Origin: an uncultured Erysipelotrichaceae bacterium
GTDB lineage: Bacteria; Bacillota_I; Bacilli_A; Erysipelotrichales; Coprobacillaceae
Direction: 5' to 3'
NCBI GenBank assembly: GCA_900550005.1
Contig: URQL01000031.1
Coordinates: 1-13,060, forward strand
Length of the DNA stretch: 13,060 bases
Positions 1 to 6,157 of this stretch are shown piece by piece. Positions within the stretch are counted from its first letter, which is position 1. Every line of letters starts with the position of its first letter. The position numbers and the translations under genes are program-made. The notes under the pieces are model-generated. The model worked only from the letters and a program-made list of their open reading frames with translations. It had not been told where the DNA came from and did no database searches.

Positions 1-620
1 AGTAAAAAAGCCGTTGCTCCTTGTTCAATAAGTTTTTGTTTTACATATTCAATAGCATAGCCTTTGGCTGTTGCACCTACATCAATGGATGCTTTACTAT
101 CACGAATATAAACTGTATTTTTTTCTTTATCGATTTCTAATAATGAGATGTCTGTATGTTTATTTGCTTCTTCTAATTGACTTATACCTGGAGCTTCCCC
201 AACACCCTCAACAGCTCTTTCACGAGCATCATGCCATAAAGAAAGAACCGATCCCATCATGATATCCACTTTACTGCAAACTTCTTGATTGTATTGAATT
301 GATTTTTCTAACATATCAATTAAAATTGGGTCAACTTCTACCGGTTGAACACCAGCTTGATCATTAATGGTTTTAATATTGTTCATGCCTTCATAGCTCG
401 TATAACGATCAAATAATTGATCTAGTTTTGTTAATTCTTCTTTAATGAGTTTAAGTTGTGTATCAAATTCATCTTGGGACAAACAATAAGCACGATATTC
501 TATGATCGTATCAAAAGGTCCTGTAAAAGAATTATTATAATAATCGTATTTTTTTCCTGTTGAACATCCAAGTAATGTCATAAGCAAAGAAAAAATAACG
601 AGTTTTTTTATCCATTTCAA
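1..620 (-). CDS. apbE: ApbE family FAD:protein FMN transferase lipoprotein (C-terminus cut by window edge)
   Basis: ApbE transfers FMN from FAD onto a Thr of target proteins outside the membrane, the maturation step needed by RnfD, RnfG and FMN-binding lipoproteins. The visible 206 codons start with a basic/hydrophobic signal and lipobox L-L-G-C (Cys19), so the product should be a membrane-anchored lipoprotein. Family signatures follow: VDIMMGSVLSLWH near residues 118-130 (the usual 'D..vgPl...W' region) and IDVGATAKGYA at 179-189 (the conserved 'D-G-x-x-K-G' flavin-binding segment). The start is TTG at 620, because AAGGAGGT lies 6 bases upstream (627-634) and the nearby ATG is out of frame. 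Usual length is about 330-350 residues, so roughly 130 are missing beyond position 1. It sits just downstream of an FMN-binding lipoprotein and near rnf, its likely substrates. Family assignment is firm; the substrate list is inference. Confidence 0.93.
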   Translation of the reverse strand, partial: MKWIKKLVIFSLLMTLLGCSTGKKYDYYNNSFTGPFDTIIEYRAYCLSQDEFDTQLKLIKEELTKLDQLFDRYTSYEGMNNIKTINDQAGVQPVEVDPILIDMLEKSIQYNQEVCSKVDIMMGSVLSLWHDARERAVEGVGEAPGISQLEEANKHTDISLLEIDKEKNTVYIRDSKASIDVGATAKGYAIEYVKQKLIEQGATAFL

Positions 621-647
621 AAAAATACCTCCTTTTCAATTATTTCT

Positions 648-653
648 ATTATA
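648..653 (-). promoter_or_regulatory. Possible -10 box of apbE
   Basis: A perfect TATAAT lies 27 bases upstream of the apbE TTG start. At 17-base spacing the -35 position falls in the T-run of the upstream terminator (TTTTTT, 671-676), which is a poor -35. The apbE gene may have its own weak promoter or be fed by readthrough. Confidence 0.4.
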
Positions 654-668
654 CACGAATTCTTCATT

Positions 669-694
669 AAAAAAAACCGGTTTAACCGGTTTTT
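669..694 (-). terminator. Rho-independent terminator after the FMN lipoprotein gene
   Basis: A perfect 9-bp stem (AAAAACCGG / CCGGTTTTT, arms 686-694 and 672-680) has a 5-base loop and runs into a T-tract on the minus strand. It begins just past the TAA stop of the lipoprotein gene and separates it from apbE. Confidence 0.85.
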
Positions 695-695
695 A

Positions 696-1643
696 TTATT
701 TTGCTGTATCGAAAGCTTCTGCTAATGCTTCTTGGAAATCACCAATATTAATTGTACATCCTGTAGCAATATCTGTTCCTTCTGCTGGTACTGAATCATG
801 TTCTTCATCTTTTTTGTATGTTTCAATTTTAGCAACATCATCTTTAGTCATACCAACTAATTTTTCTTTTAAGAAACCAACTTGTTCATACCATTCTTTA
901 CCGATACCCATTTTTTCAGAAAGACCTTTCATACCATAATCATCTTTCTTTTCTAATTTAGATCTTGTTTCAGATGCATCTTTAGTTTGAGCCACATCAA
1001 TGCTTGACCAAACAATTTTACCATTTTTATCTAAAGCAACTGAAGCAGCTGTTGTATTTACTGTATCATCAGCAACTTTAATAACTTCACCAGCTCCAAT
1101 TTTTTCAGCTCCACTTACTTCTTCCATATTATCAAATGCTTTAGCAATTGCTTTTTGGAATGCACCAATATTGATTGTACATCCAGTAGCAATGTCAGTT
1201 CCTTCTGCTGGTACTGAATCATGTTCTTCATCTTTTTTATAAGTTTCAATTTTAGTTACATCATCTTTTGTCATTCCAATTAATTTTTCTTCAAGATAAT
1301 CAACTTGTTCATACCATTCTTTACCGATACCCGTTTTTTCAGAAAGAGCTTTCATTCCATAATCTTCTTTCTTTTCTTTCTTAGTTCTTGTTTCACTTGT
1401 ATCGTTTGTATTATTTTGAGCAACATCTAAATCAACGTATTGGATTTTTCCATCTTTGTCAACTCCAACAGTTGCCATTGTTGTATTGATTTGGTTATAC
1501 CCTTCTTTTTCAGATACACTTGTAATCATACCAAATCCTACTTTTGTGTACTTAGCAGAAGAAGATCCTCCACCACATCCAGTTAATGTAAATGCCATTG
1601 AAGCACATGCAAGAACTGCAAAACCTTTTTTTAAATTTTTCAT
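696..1643 (-). CDS. Secreted lipoprotein with two tandem FMN-binding-type repeats (PplA-like)
   Basis: 315 residues: a signal peptide with lipobox L-T-G-C (Cys23), a Gly/Ser linker, then two similar units (about residues 32-172 and 173-315). Each ends in DIATGCTINIG (D150-T156 and D291-T297), which resembles the ApbE flavinylation motif D-x-x-S/T-G-A-T but with Cys in place of Ala. The two motifs are exactly 141 residues apart. Both units also share a K-K-x-DYGMK segment and GIGKEWYEQV. Architecture and neighbours recall Listeria PplA, a flavinylated extracellular electron-transfer lipoprotein that works with an ApbE-type FmnB; this is analogy, not proof. The gene has its own promoter and terminator between rnf and apbE. 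The start has AAAGGA upstream. A role as extracytoplasmic electron carrier beside Rnf is inferred. Confidence 0.82.
   Translation of the reverse strand: MKNLKKGFAVLACASMAFTLTGCGGGSSSAKYTKVGFGMITSVSEKEGYNQINTTMATVGVDKDGKIQYVDLDVAQNNTNDTSETRTKKEKKEDYGMKALSEKTGIGKEWYEQVDYLEEKLIGMTKDDVTKIETYKKDEEHDSVPAEGTDIATGCTINIGAFQKAIAKAFDNMEEVSGAEKIGAGEVIKVADDTVNTTAASVALDKNGKIVWSSIDVAQTKDASETRSKLEKKDDYGMKGLSEKMGIGKEWYEQVGFLKEKLVGMTKDDVAKIETYKKDEEHDSVPAEGTDIATGCTINIGDFQEALAEAFDTAK
732..1397 (-). repeat. Two-copy internal repeat in the FMN lipoprotein gene
   Basis: Codons 83-163 (1155-1397) and 224-304 (732-974) encode closely similar segments with a 423-base period. Nucleotide conservation is highest around the motif: about 40 bases covering 'SVPAEGT' and its upstream acidic stretch are identical in the two copies. 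This points to a fairly recent duplication, or to gene conversion keeping the copies alike. Confidence 0.85.
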
Positions 1644-1697
1644 AGTTTTTCCCGTCCTTTAATCTAAATTTGAGATATGAAACCTCTTACGTTGAAT

Positions 1698-1726
1698 ATT
1701 ATAACCTTTTATTGTATCAAATGCAA
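1698..1726 (-). promoter_or_regulatory. Sigma-A-type promoter of the FMN lipoprotein gene
   Basis: TTGCAT (1721-1726), a 17-base spacer and a perfect TATAAT (1698-1703) lie upstream of the lipoprotein start, giving a leader of about 45-50 bases. The lipoprotein can therefore be expressed separately from the rnf operon. Confidence 0.75.
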
Positions 1727-1732
1727 TACAAT
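1711..1732. promoter_or_regulatory. Palindrome over the -35 box, possible operator
   Basis: ATTGTAT and ATACAAT form a perfect 7-bp inverted repeat with an 8-base spacer containing the TTGCAT -35 hexamer. The position suits a repressor. The spacing does not match Rex, and I cannot name the regulator. Confidence 0.45.
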
Positions 1733-1756
1733 TTGGTAAAAACTTAAACCGTTTTC

Positions 1757-1793
1757 AAAAAATAAAAATGGTACAAATTAACTTTGTACCATT
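1757..1793 (-). terminator. Rho-independent terminator of the rnf operon
   Basis: A perfect 11-bp stem (AATGGTACAAA, arms 1783-1793 and 1767-1777) with a 5-base loop is followed on the minus strand by a T-rich tract. The hairpin begins 8 bases past the rnfB stop, so rnfB really ends here. Confidence 0.9.
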
Positions 1794-1801
1794 AGTTATT
1801 A

Positions 1802-2110
1802 TTAAACTTTAACTTTTAAAGTCTTACCATCTGGACCAGGTGTTGTTGTTAAATATTCAACAATGGCTTGTTTATTTGCAGGTGATGTTGGACGACATTT
1901 TCCTACTGTATCCACTTCACCACTTACAAGTGCATGAGCAAAGCCAGCACATCCTGGAAAACCACAACCACCACAATTTGCTCCAGCTAGTTTACTTAAT
2001 ACTTCATCTTCCCTTGGATCATTTTCAACTTTTAAGAATCGATCAGCAATTCCAAGTAATGCGCCAAGTAAAGCTCCGATAATAGCTAAAATTAGAACAG
2101 CTTGTCCCAT
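1802..2110 (-). CDS. rnfB: Short RnfB: membrane segment plus one iron-sulfur motif, no ferredoxin domains
   Basis: RnfB is the cytoplasmic-facing iron-sulfur subunit thought to receive electrons from ferredoxin. This 102-residue version has an N-terminal hydrophobic helix (about 3-21), the family signature D-P-R-x-D-E-V at 31-37, and the cluster motif ANCGGCGFPGC (C46, C49, C54) with a fourth Cys at 72, as in the first [4Fe-4S] domain of normal RnfB. It stops after a short tail, whereas usual RnfB proteins are about 180-330 residues and go on with tandem 4Fe-4S ferredoxin domains. TAA is followed within 8 bases by the operon terminator, and no ferredoxin-like sequence lies downstream, so this is not an obvious frameshift. 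GGAGGA lies 7 bases upstream of the ATG. Electron entry may rely more on RnfC or another partner (inference). Confidence 0.9.
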   Translation of the reverse strand: MGQAVLILAIIGALLGALLGIADRFLKVENDPREDEVLSKLAGANCGGCGFPGCAGFAHALVSGEVDTVGKCRPTSPANKQAIVEYLTTTPGPDGKTLKVKV

Positions 2111-2112
2111 AT

Positions 2113-2280
2113 TTATTCCTCCTCATGATTAGCAGGATGGTGGGAGCAACCTACTAGGTTGCACCCATGACACTCTGCCGTAATATTTTCACAATCTTTT
2201 GGTTTAGGTGTTTTTTTATTAGCTAAATAAACACCAACATAAACAAAGACTAAAATAACGATCCAAATAATGGCAGCCAT
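2113..2280 (-). CDS. Small membrane protein with RnfB-like Cys motif, coupled to rnfA
   Basis: A 55-residue protein that I do not recognise. Residues 2-20 form a single hydrophobic helix, followed by Lys 22, 23, 26 and 28, which predicts a cytoplasmic C-terminus. The tail has four Cys (30, 37, 40, 45) and a His pair (47-48). The segment CHGCNLVGC has the same C-x2-C-x4-C spacing, with shared Gly positions, as CGGCGFPGC of RnfB, so an iron-sulfur or iron site is plausible. The ATG at 2280 shares a base with the rnfA stop (TAATG), implying coupled translation; an upstream in-frame start inside rnfA is less likely. It ends 2 bases before rnfB. By position it could be an accessory Rnf subunit, or an iron-delivery factor like NqrM of Na+-NQR, although the Cys pattern is not clearly that of NqrM. 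Confidence 0.85.
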   Translation of the reverse strand: MAAIIWIVILVFVYVGVYLANKKTPKPKDCENITAECHGCNLVGCSHHPANHEEE

Positions 2281-2852
2281 TAAACAAGTCCTGCTAAACC
2301 AGAAAAAGCACAAGCCATAATTGCAGCTGTAATTAAGGCAATCGGTACCCCTTTGAATCCATCAGGTACATCTGCTAATTCTAGTCTTTCCCTTATTGTT
2401 GCGAAAATATAAATAACGAGCGTAAAGCCTAAAGAAACACCTAAACCAGCAATAATTGCTTCAATAAATGTATAACCTGCAGAAATATTGTCTAAAGCTG
2501 TTCCTAAAACAGCACAGTTAGTTGTAATAAGAGGTAAGTAAACACCTAAAGCTTTATATAGAGCAGGTGATACTTTCTTTAGTACCATTTCAACAAATTG
2601 AACTAAAGAAGCAATAACTAAAATGAAAGTAATCAAATCCATGTATTCAATATGGAAAGGAACTAGTACTTGATAATATAAAATATGTGTGATCATTGAG
2701 GCTATAACAATAACGAAAGTTACAGCAGCCCCCATACTTAAAGCGTTCTTAGAATTTTTAGATACACCAAGTAATGGACAAACAGCTAAGAATTTAGATA
2801 AAACAACGTTATTGATCAAAGCTAATGAAATAAACAATGTAAAGAGCTTCAT
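2280..2852 (-). CDS. rnfA: RnfA, membrane subunit of the Rnf complex
   Basis: 190 residues, almost all hydrophobic, with about six membrane helices, typical of RnfA/NqrE. Conserved family features are present: FLAVCPLLGVS with C25 in the first half and TNCAVLG with C113 in the fourth helix region. In the Rnf/Nqr family these two Cys, together with the matching pair in RnfE/NqrD, ligate the iron centre buried in the membrane. It also has the R-E-R-L-E segment (about residues 154-158) common to the family. The gene starts 1 base after the rnfE stop and its own stop overlaps the start of the next small gene, so it is tightly coupled on both sides. Nothing unusual is seen in the protein itself. 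Confidence 0.96.
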   Translation of the reverse strand: MKLFTLFISLALINNVVLSKFLAVCPLLGVSKNSKNALSMGAAVTFVIVIASMITHILYYQVLVPFHIEYMDLITFILVIASLVQFVEMVLKKVSPALYKALGVYLPLITTNCAVLGTALDNISAGYTFIEAIIAGLGVSLGFTLVIYIFATIRERLELADVPDGFKGVPIALITAAIMACAFSGLAGLV

Positions 2853-2853
2853 C

Positions 2854-3495
2854 TTACTTCACCCCTGCTTTCTTTTGTTTACTTTTTGCAATTGTATTAA
2901 TTACTCCAATAATTGTACCTAAAGTTAAGAAGGCACCAGCAGGTTGAGTAAGTAACCCAATAGCATAGTTTTCAAATAAACTAAAACTTAATAAAACTTG
3001 ACTTGAATTAAATGGATTAACAAGATTAATTCCTCCTGTTCCTAACAATTCTCTAAAGAAAGCTATTGTTAAAACGGCTAATGTATAACCAAGTCCCATT
3101 CCTAAAGCATCACATAAAGAATCTAGAATCGTATTTTTACTTGCAAAAGATTCTGCTCTTCCTAAAATAATACAGTTAACAACAATTAGGGGAATAAACA
3201 CACCTAACGCATTGTATAAAGATAACGCATAAGCATTCATTAAAAGTTGTACGCATTTTACTAATGTTGCGATAATCACAATGTAGACCGGAATACGAAT
3301 TTCATTAGGAATAATTTTACGACATGCTGAAATGATTCCATTTGATAAGATCAAAACCGCAGTAACGGCAAGTCCCATTCCTAAAGCATTGGTAAGTGAT
3401 GTTGTAATAGCAAGGGATGAACACATTCCAAGCAACAAAACAAATATAGGGTTTTGACTAAAAAGACCTTTTTTAATAATCTCTGTTTTTTTCAT
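2854..3495 (-). CDS. rnfE: RnfE, membrane subunit of the Rnf complex
   Basis: 213 residues, a multi-spanning membrane protein homologous to RnfA and to NqrD. The conserved Cys are C25 (LLLGMCSSLAITTS) and C108 (VVNCIILGRAE), which pair with those of RnfA around the intramembrane iron centre known in this family. The N-terminus (KKGLFSQNPIFVLLLGMC) is characteristic of RnfE, as is F-x-R-E-L-L-G-T-G near residues 146-154. The basic tail (KSKQKKAG) should be cytoplasmic. The ribosome site AAGGAGGG overlaps the rnfG stop codon (gap 11 bases), and rnfA follows after 1 base. Length and motifs are normal. Confidence 0.96.
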   Translation of the reverse strand: MKKTEIIKKGLFSQNPIFVLLLGMCSSLAITTSLTNALGMGLAVTAVLILSNGIISACRKIIPNEIRIPVYIVIIATLVKCVQLLMNAYALSLYNALGVFIPLIVVNCIILGRAESFASKNTILDSLCDALGMGLGYTLAVLTIAFFRELLGTGGINLVNPFNSSQVLLSFSLFENYAIGLLTQPAGAFLTLGTIIGVINTIAKSKQKKAGVK

Positions 3496-3506
3496 ATTAA
3501 CCCTCC

Positions 3507-3998
3507 TTATCTTGAACTATAAAGTTCATTTGCTTCTTCTAAGCCTCTAACCACAGCACTTGAAGAAATCGTCGCTCCAGAAATCGTATCGACTTCTTCA
3601 TCGACATTACTTTCAAGAACTGCATTTGTAAAGTCTTCTTCAGCTACTTGAGAACCAATTCCTGAAGTTTCACTTGAGGCATCTAAGACAACATACCCTA
3701 CATATTGCCCATCATTATCAATACCAATTAAGTAAGAAATGATTCCTTTGTATCCTTGTGTTTCTACTTTATAAACCACACCATCATCACAAGTGTAAGA
3801 TTTTTTAACATATTCTCCTGATTCATCTTGTTCTTTAAAAGATGCATTAGGGAAAATTTCTGATAAATAAGCTGTTTCTGCTGATGAACCATTGGCTTCA
3901 ATGATTGGTGCTGTTTGATTATTTACTAAAGAAAGAGCTAATCCAGAAAGTCCACTGATAACAGCTAAAAAGAGCATGAGTTGAATTATTTTTTTCAT
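3507..3998 (-). CDS. rnfG: RnfG, flavinylated FMN-binding subunit of the Rnf complex
   Basis: 163 residues: an N-terminal membrane anchor (about 5-25) and an extracytoplasmic FMN-binding domain. The flavinylation motif DTISGATISSSAV lies at 137-149, making Thr143 the predicted covalent FMN site. The upstream T-S-G-I-G (111-115) is the usual flavin-pocket segment before it ('ETPGLG' in many homologues, here ETSGIG). In Rnf, RnfG passes electrons between the membrane iron centre and RnfD across the outer face. The protein is slightly short for the family (about 180-210 residues). It lies between rnfD and rnfE with gaps of 15 and 11 bases, and a purine-rich AAGGGGG site precedes the ATG. Its flavinylation would depend on the ApbE encoded at the left edge. 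Confidence 0.95.
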   Translation of the reverse strand: MKKIIQLMLFLAVISGLSGLALSLVNNQTAPIIEANGSSAETAYLSEIFPNASFKEQDESGEYVKKSYTCDDGVVYKVETQGYKGIISYLIGIDNDGQYVGYVVLDASSETSGIGSQVAEEDFTNAVLESNVDEEVDTISGATISSSAVVRGLEEANELYSSR

Positions 3999-4013
3999 TT
4001 TCTTTTCCCCCTT

Positions 4014-6143
4014 CTATGAACCTAAAGCCACAGCTTTTTTAATCGCATCTTTGATTCCTGTTGACGTATACGTTGCACCTGTACTTGTGTCGATTCCATC
4101 AACTTCACTAACGCTAAATGAAGAATTTAAAACTTGATCATAGAATGTTTTCGCTTTAGAATTAAGAGCTTCACTTGATTTACCTGTAATTAAATTAGCT
4201 CCATAATATTCTGTTTCACCAGCATACTCTAAAACATGAACATATTCCACTTGATCTCCATTTACTTTAACTGCAATCTTCATTGGTGTATTTTTATCAA
4301 ACCCAGTACTTGTAATTTCATAAGCACCATCTTCATTTGGTGTAAGTTGATTGCTCATTTGATCTACAACACTTTGTAAAGCATCTTTAATTCCAGTAGA
4401 AGTCATAGTTGCTCCTGTTGAAGTATCGATTCCTTCAACTTGATCAAAAGCAATTGGGCTATTTAACACTTGATCATAGAAAGTTTTTGCTTTTGTACTG
4501 TCTAAAGCATCACTTGATTTACCAGAAATAAGATTTGCACCATAATATTCTGTTTCGCCTGTTGCTTCTTTAACTGTAACTTTTTCAATTGTACTTGTTG
4601 CTTTATTTGCAACGATTTCTAATGTCATTGGATTAGATTTACCACCAAAGCCATTTGCTTTAATTGTAAATGTATATTCATCACCATTAACAACAGGTTG
4701 GTTATCAAATGCCCCTTGAATGGCATTTACAACTGCTTTAGCTGTATAAGTTGCTCCCGTTGCTGTATCAATACTACTTAAATCTTCTTTTGAAACACTA
4801 CCTTTGATTACTTGATCATAGAATACCTTAGCGTGATCATTTAAGCCTTCTCCTTGACCACTTTCGAGTAAACTTGCACCATAACCTTCTGTTTCTCCTT
4901 TGTATTTTATTGGAGTTACACCTAGACACTTATCACCTACAATGTTAATAGCTAATTTGACTGGATATTTATCTCCACCAAAGCCTTTAACTTGCATGAT
5001 ATAAGCACCATCTTTATATTCGAGATAAGCTACATCAGGAATGGCTTCAACTGGTTTTTCTTCTTTTTCTTTAACAGGTTCAAGTGTTGTACTTACCCCT
5101 GCAATACTTCCAATACTTACAAGTAAGCATACACCAATGATCATCCATTGTTGTGCCATTTTTTGATTTGTACGTCCTGTAGTGACACTATCAATAAATG
5201 GTGTAAACATATTCATAATTAAAATAGAGAATAAAACACCTTCAGGATAATTTGCTTTTAACCGAATAAGCATCGTGATCATTCCAAGTAAAATCCCATA
5301 AATAATCTTACCTAATGGACTCGTTGGTGAGGTAACTGGATCTGTAGCCATAAAGACAGCACCTAATGCTACACCACCAATAGAAATATGAATAAGTGCA
5401 TTTGTTAAAGGGTTAACCTTTGTAACAAGACCACTAATAAACGCTAAAACGAAAACCGTACCTAGGTACGCTACAGGAATACGGGCATCTAATACTTTTT
5501 TATAAGCTAAGAAAATTCCTGCAAGTAAAATAAATAATGTGAAAGTTTCACCTAATGCACCTTGATACTTTCCTAAAAATAAATCAACTAAGGATGTATC
5601 GATTTTACCTACCCAATTTGTAGCAGCAAGTGCTGTTGTTGGTGTTGCACTACTTACAATATCACTACCTTCAGATAGATAAGCTGTTAATTTTGAACTA
5701 AAAGATAAATGAACAAAAACACGTCCCACTAAAGCTGGGTTAAAAATATTTTGTCCAAACCCTCCAAAAATGGCTTTACCAAAGAAAACAGCAACAAATG
5801 CCCCTACACCAACAACATAAAGTGGTGTACCAATTGGTAAAGTTAAAGCATAAATAAGTCCTGTTTCTAAAGGAGATAAAACCGTATTTAAAATTTTATT
5901 ATCGCCTTCATCATTACGATGAAATAGCTTACCACTAATTGCATCTGTTAATAAAGATACAACTGCACTCACTACAAAAATTAAAATTGCTTTAATTCCA
6001 TAATTTGTACCATTAAAAATGAAATTATAACCTACTGAAATAACGCAAAGTAAACTTGAAACACAAAGGAGTGTTTTCATAATTTCAATAGTGGATAACT
6101 TTTGACGATATTGAGGTGATGTTCTTTTTAATGTAATTTTCAT
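4014..6143 (-). CDS. rnfD: RnfD with a C-terminal extension of three FMN-binding domains
   Basis: 709 residues, about twice the normal RnfD length of 310-350. Residues 1-352 are ordinary RnfD: many membrane helices, GFGQNIFNPALVGR (128-141), MATDPVTSPTSP (265-276) and NMFTPFID (311-318). SSATPTTA (164-171) is the RnfD flavinylation region, with Thr167 the probable FMN site. After the last helix (about 333-351) and a Glu/Lys/Pro linker come three FMN-binding domains (about 373-480, 487-596, 604-705) ending in DTATGATYT, DTSTGATMT and DTSTGATYT, with predicted FMN on Thr465, Thr579 and Thr691. The linker places them outside the cell, where ApbE acts. Domains 2 and 3 are the most alike. The reading frame is intact and ends in TAG; GGAGGGG precedes the ATG. 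RnfD identity is firm; the function of the extension is inferred. Confidence 0.95.
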   Translation of the reverse strand: MKITLKRTSPQYRQKLSTIEIMKTLLCVSSLLCVISVGYNFIFNGTNYGIKAILIFVVSAVVSLLTDAISGKLFHRNDEGDNKILNTVLSPLETGLIYALTLPIGTPLYVVGVGAFVAVFFGKAIFGGFGQNIFNPALVGRVFVHLSFSSKLTAYLSEGSDIVSSATPTTALAATNWVGKIDTSLVDLFLGKYQGALGETFTLFILLAGIFLAYKKVLDARIPVAYLGTVFVLAFISGLVTKVNPLTNALIHISIGGVALGAVFMATDPVTSPTSPLGKIIYGILLGMITMLIRLKANYPEGVLFSILIMNMFTPFIDSVTTGRTNQKMAQQWMIIGVCLLVSIGSIAGVSTTLEPVKEKEEKPVEAIPDVAYLEYKDGAYIMQVKGFGGDKYPVKLAINIVGDKCLGVTPIKYKGETEGYGASLLESGQGEGLNDHAKVFYDQVIKGSVSKEDLSSIDTATGATYTAKAVVNAIQGAFDNQPVVNGDEYTFTIKANGFGGKSNPMTLEIVANKATSTIEKVTVKEATGETEYYGANLISGKSSDALDSTKAKTFYDQVLNSPIAFDQVEGIDTSTGATMTSTGIKDALQSVVDQMSNQLTPNEDGAYEITSTGFDKNTPMKIAVKVNGDQVEYVHVLEYAGETEYYGANLITGKSSEALNSKAKTFYDQVLNSSFSVSEVDGIDTSTGATYTSTGIKDAIKKAVALGS
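4029..5027 (-). repeat. Three tandem FMN-binding domain repeats within rnfD
   Basis: Copies lie at about 4704-5027, 4356-4685 and 4029-4334. Each encodes a GFGG or GF-x-K segment, a G-E-T-E-Y-Y-G-A-N-L type segment, KAKTFYDQVLNS or a variant, and a D-T-x-T-G-A-T motif. Copies 2 and 3 share long, nearly identical peptide stretches; copy 1 is more diverged. This suggests stepwise tandem duplication from a single fused domain. Confidence 0.85.
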
Positions 6144-6157
6144 TTCCTGTCCCCTCC

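Noticed and set aside
71..262. Plus-strand ORF of 63 codons
   Set aside because: It is antisense to the clear ApbE coding frame and has no family features; other plus-strand ORFs here are likewise shadows.
1711..1732. Rex site at the lipoprotein promoter
   Set aside because: TTGT and ACAA are two bases further apart than in Rex operators, and the inner bases do not match.
1741..1801. Lost RnfB ferredoxin domains in another frame downstream
   Set aside because: Only a terminator hairpin and a promoter region follow; no CxxCxxC ferredoxin pattern is present.
2280..2313. Longer N-terminus (66 residues) for the small protein before rnfB
   Set aside because: The extra start lies inside rnfA; the ATG at 2280 overlapping the rnfA stop gives a clean membrane-helix protein and the usual coupled arrangement.
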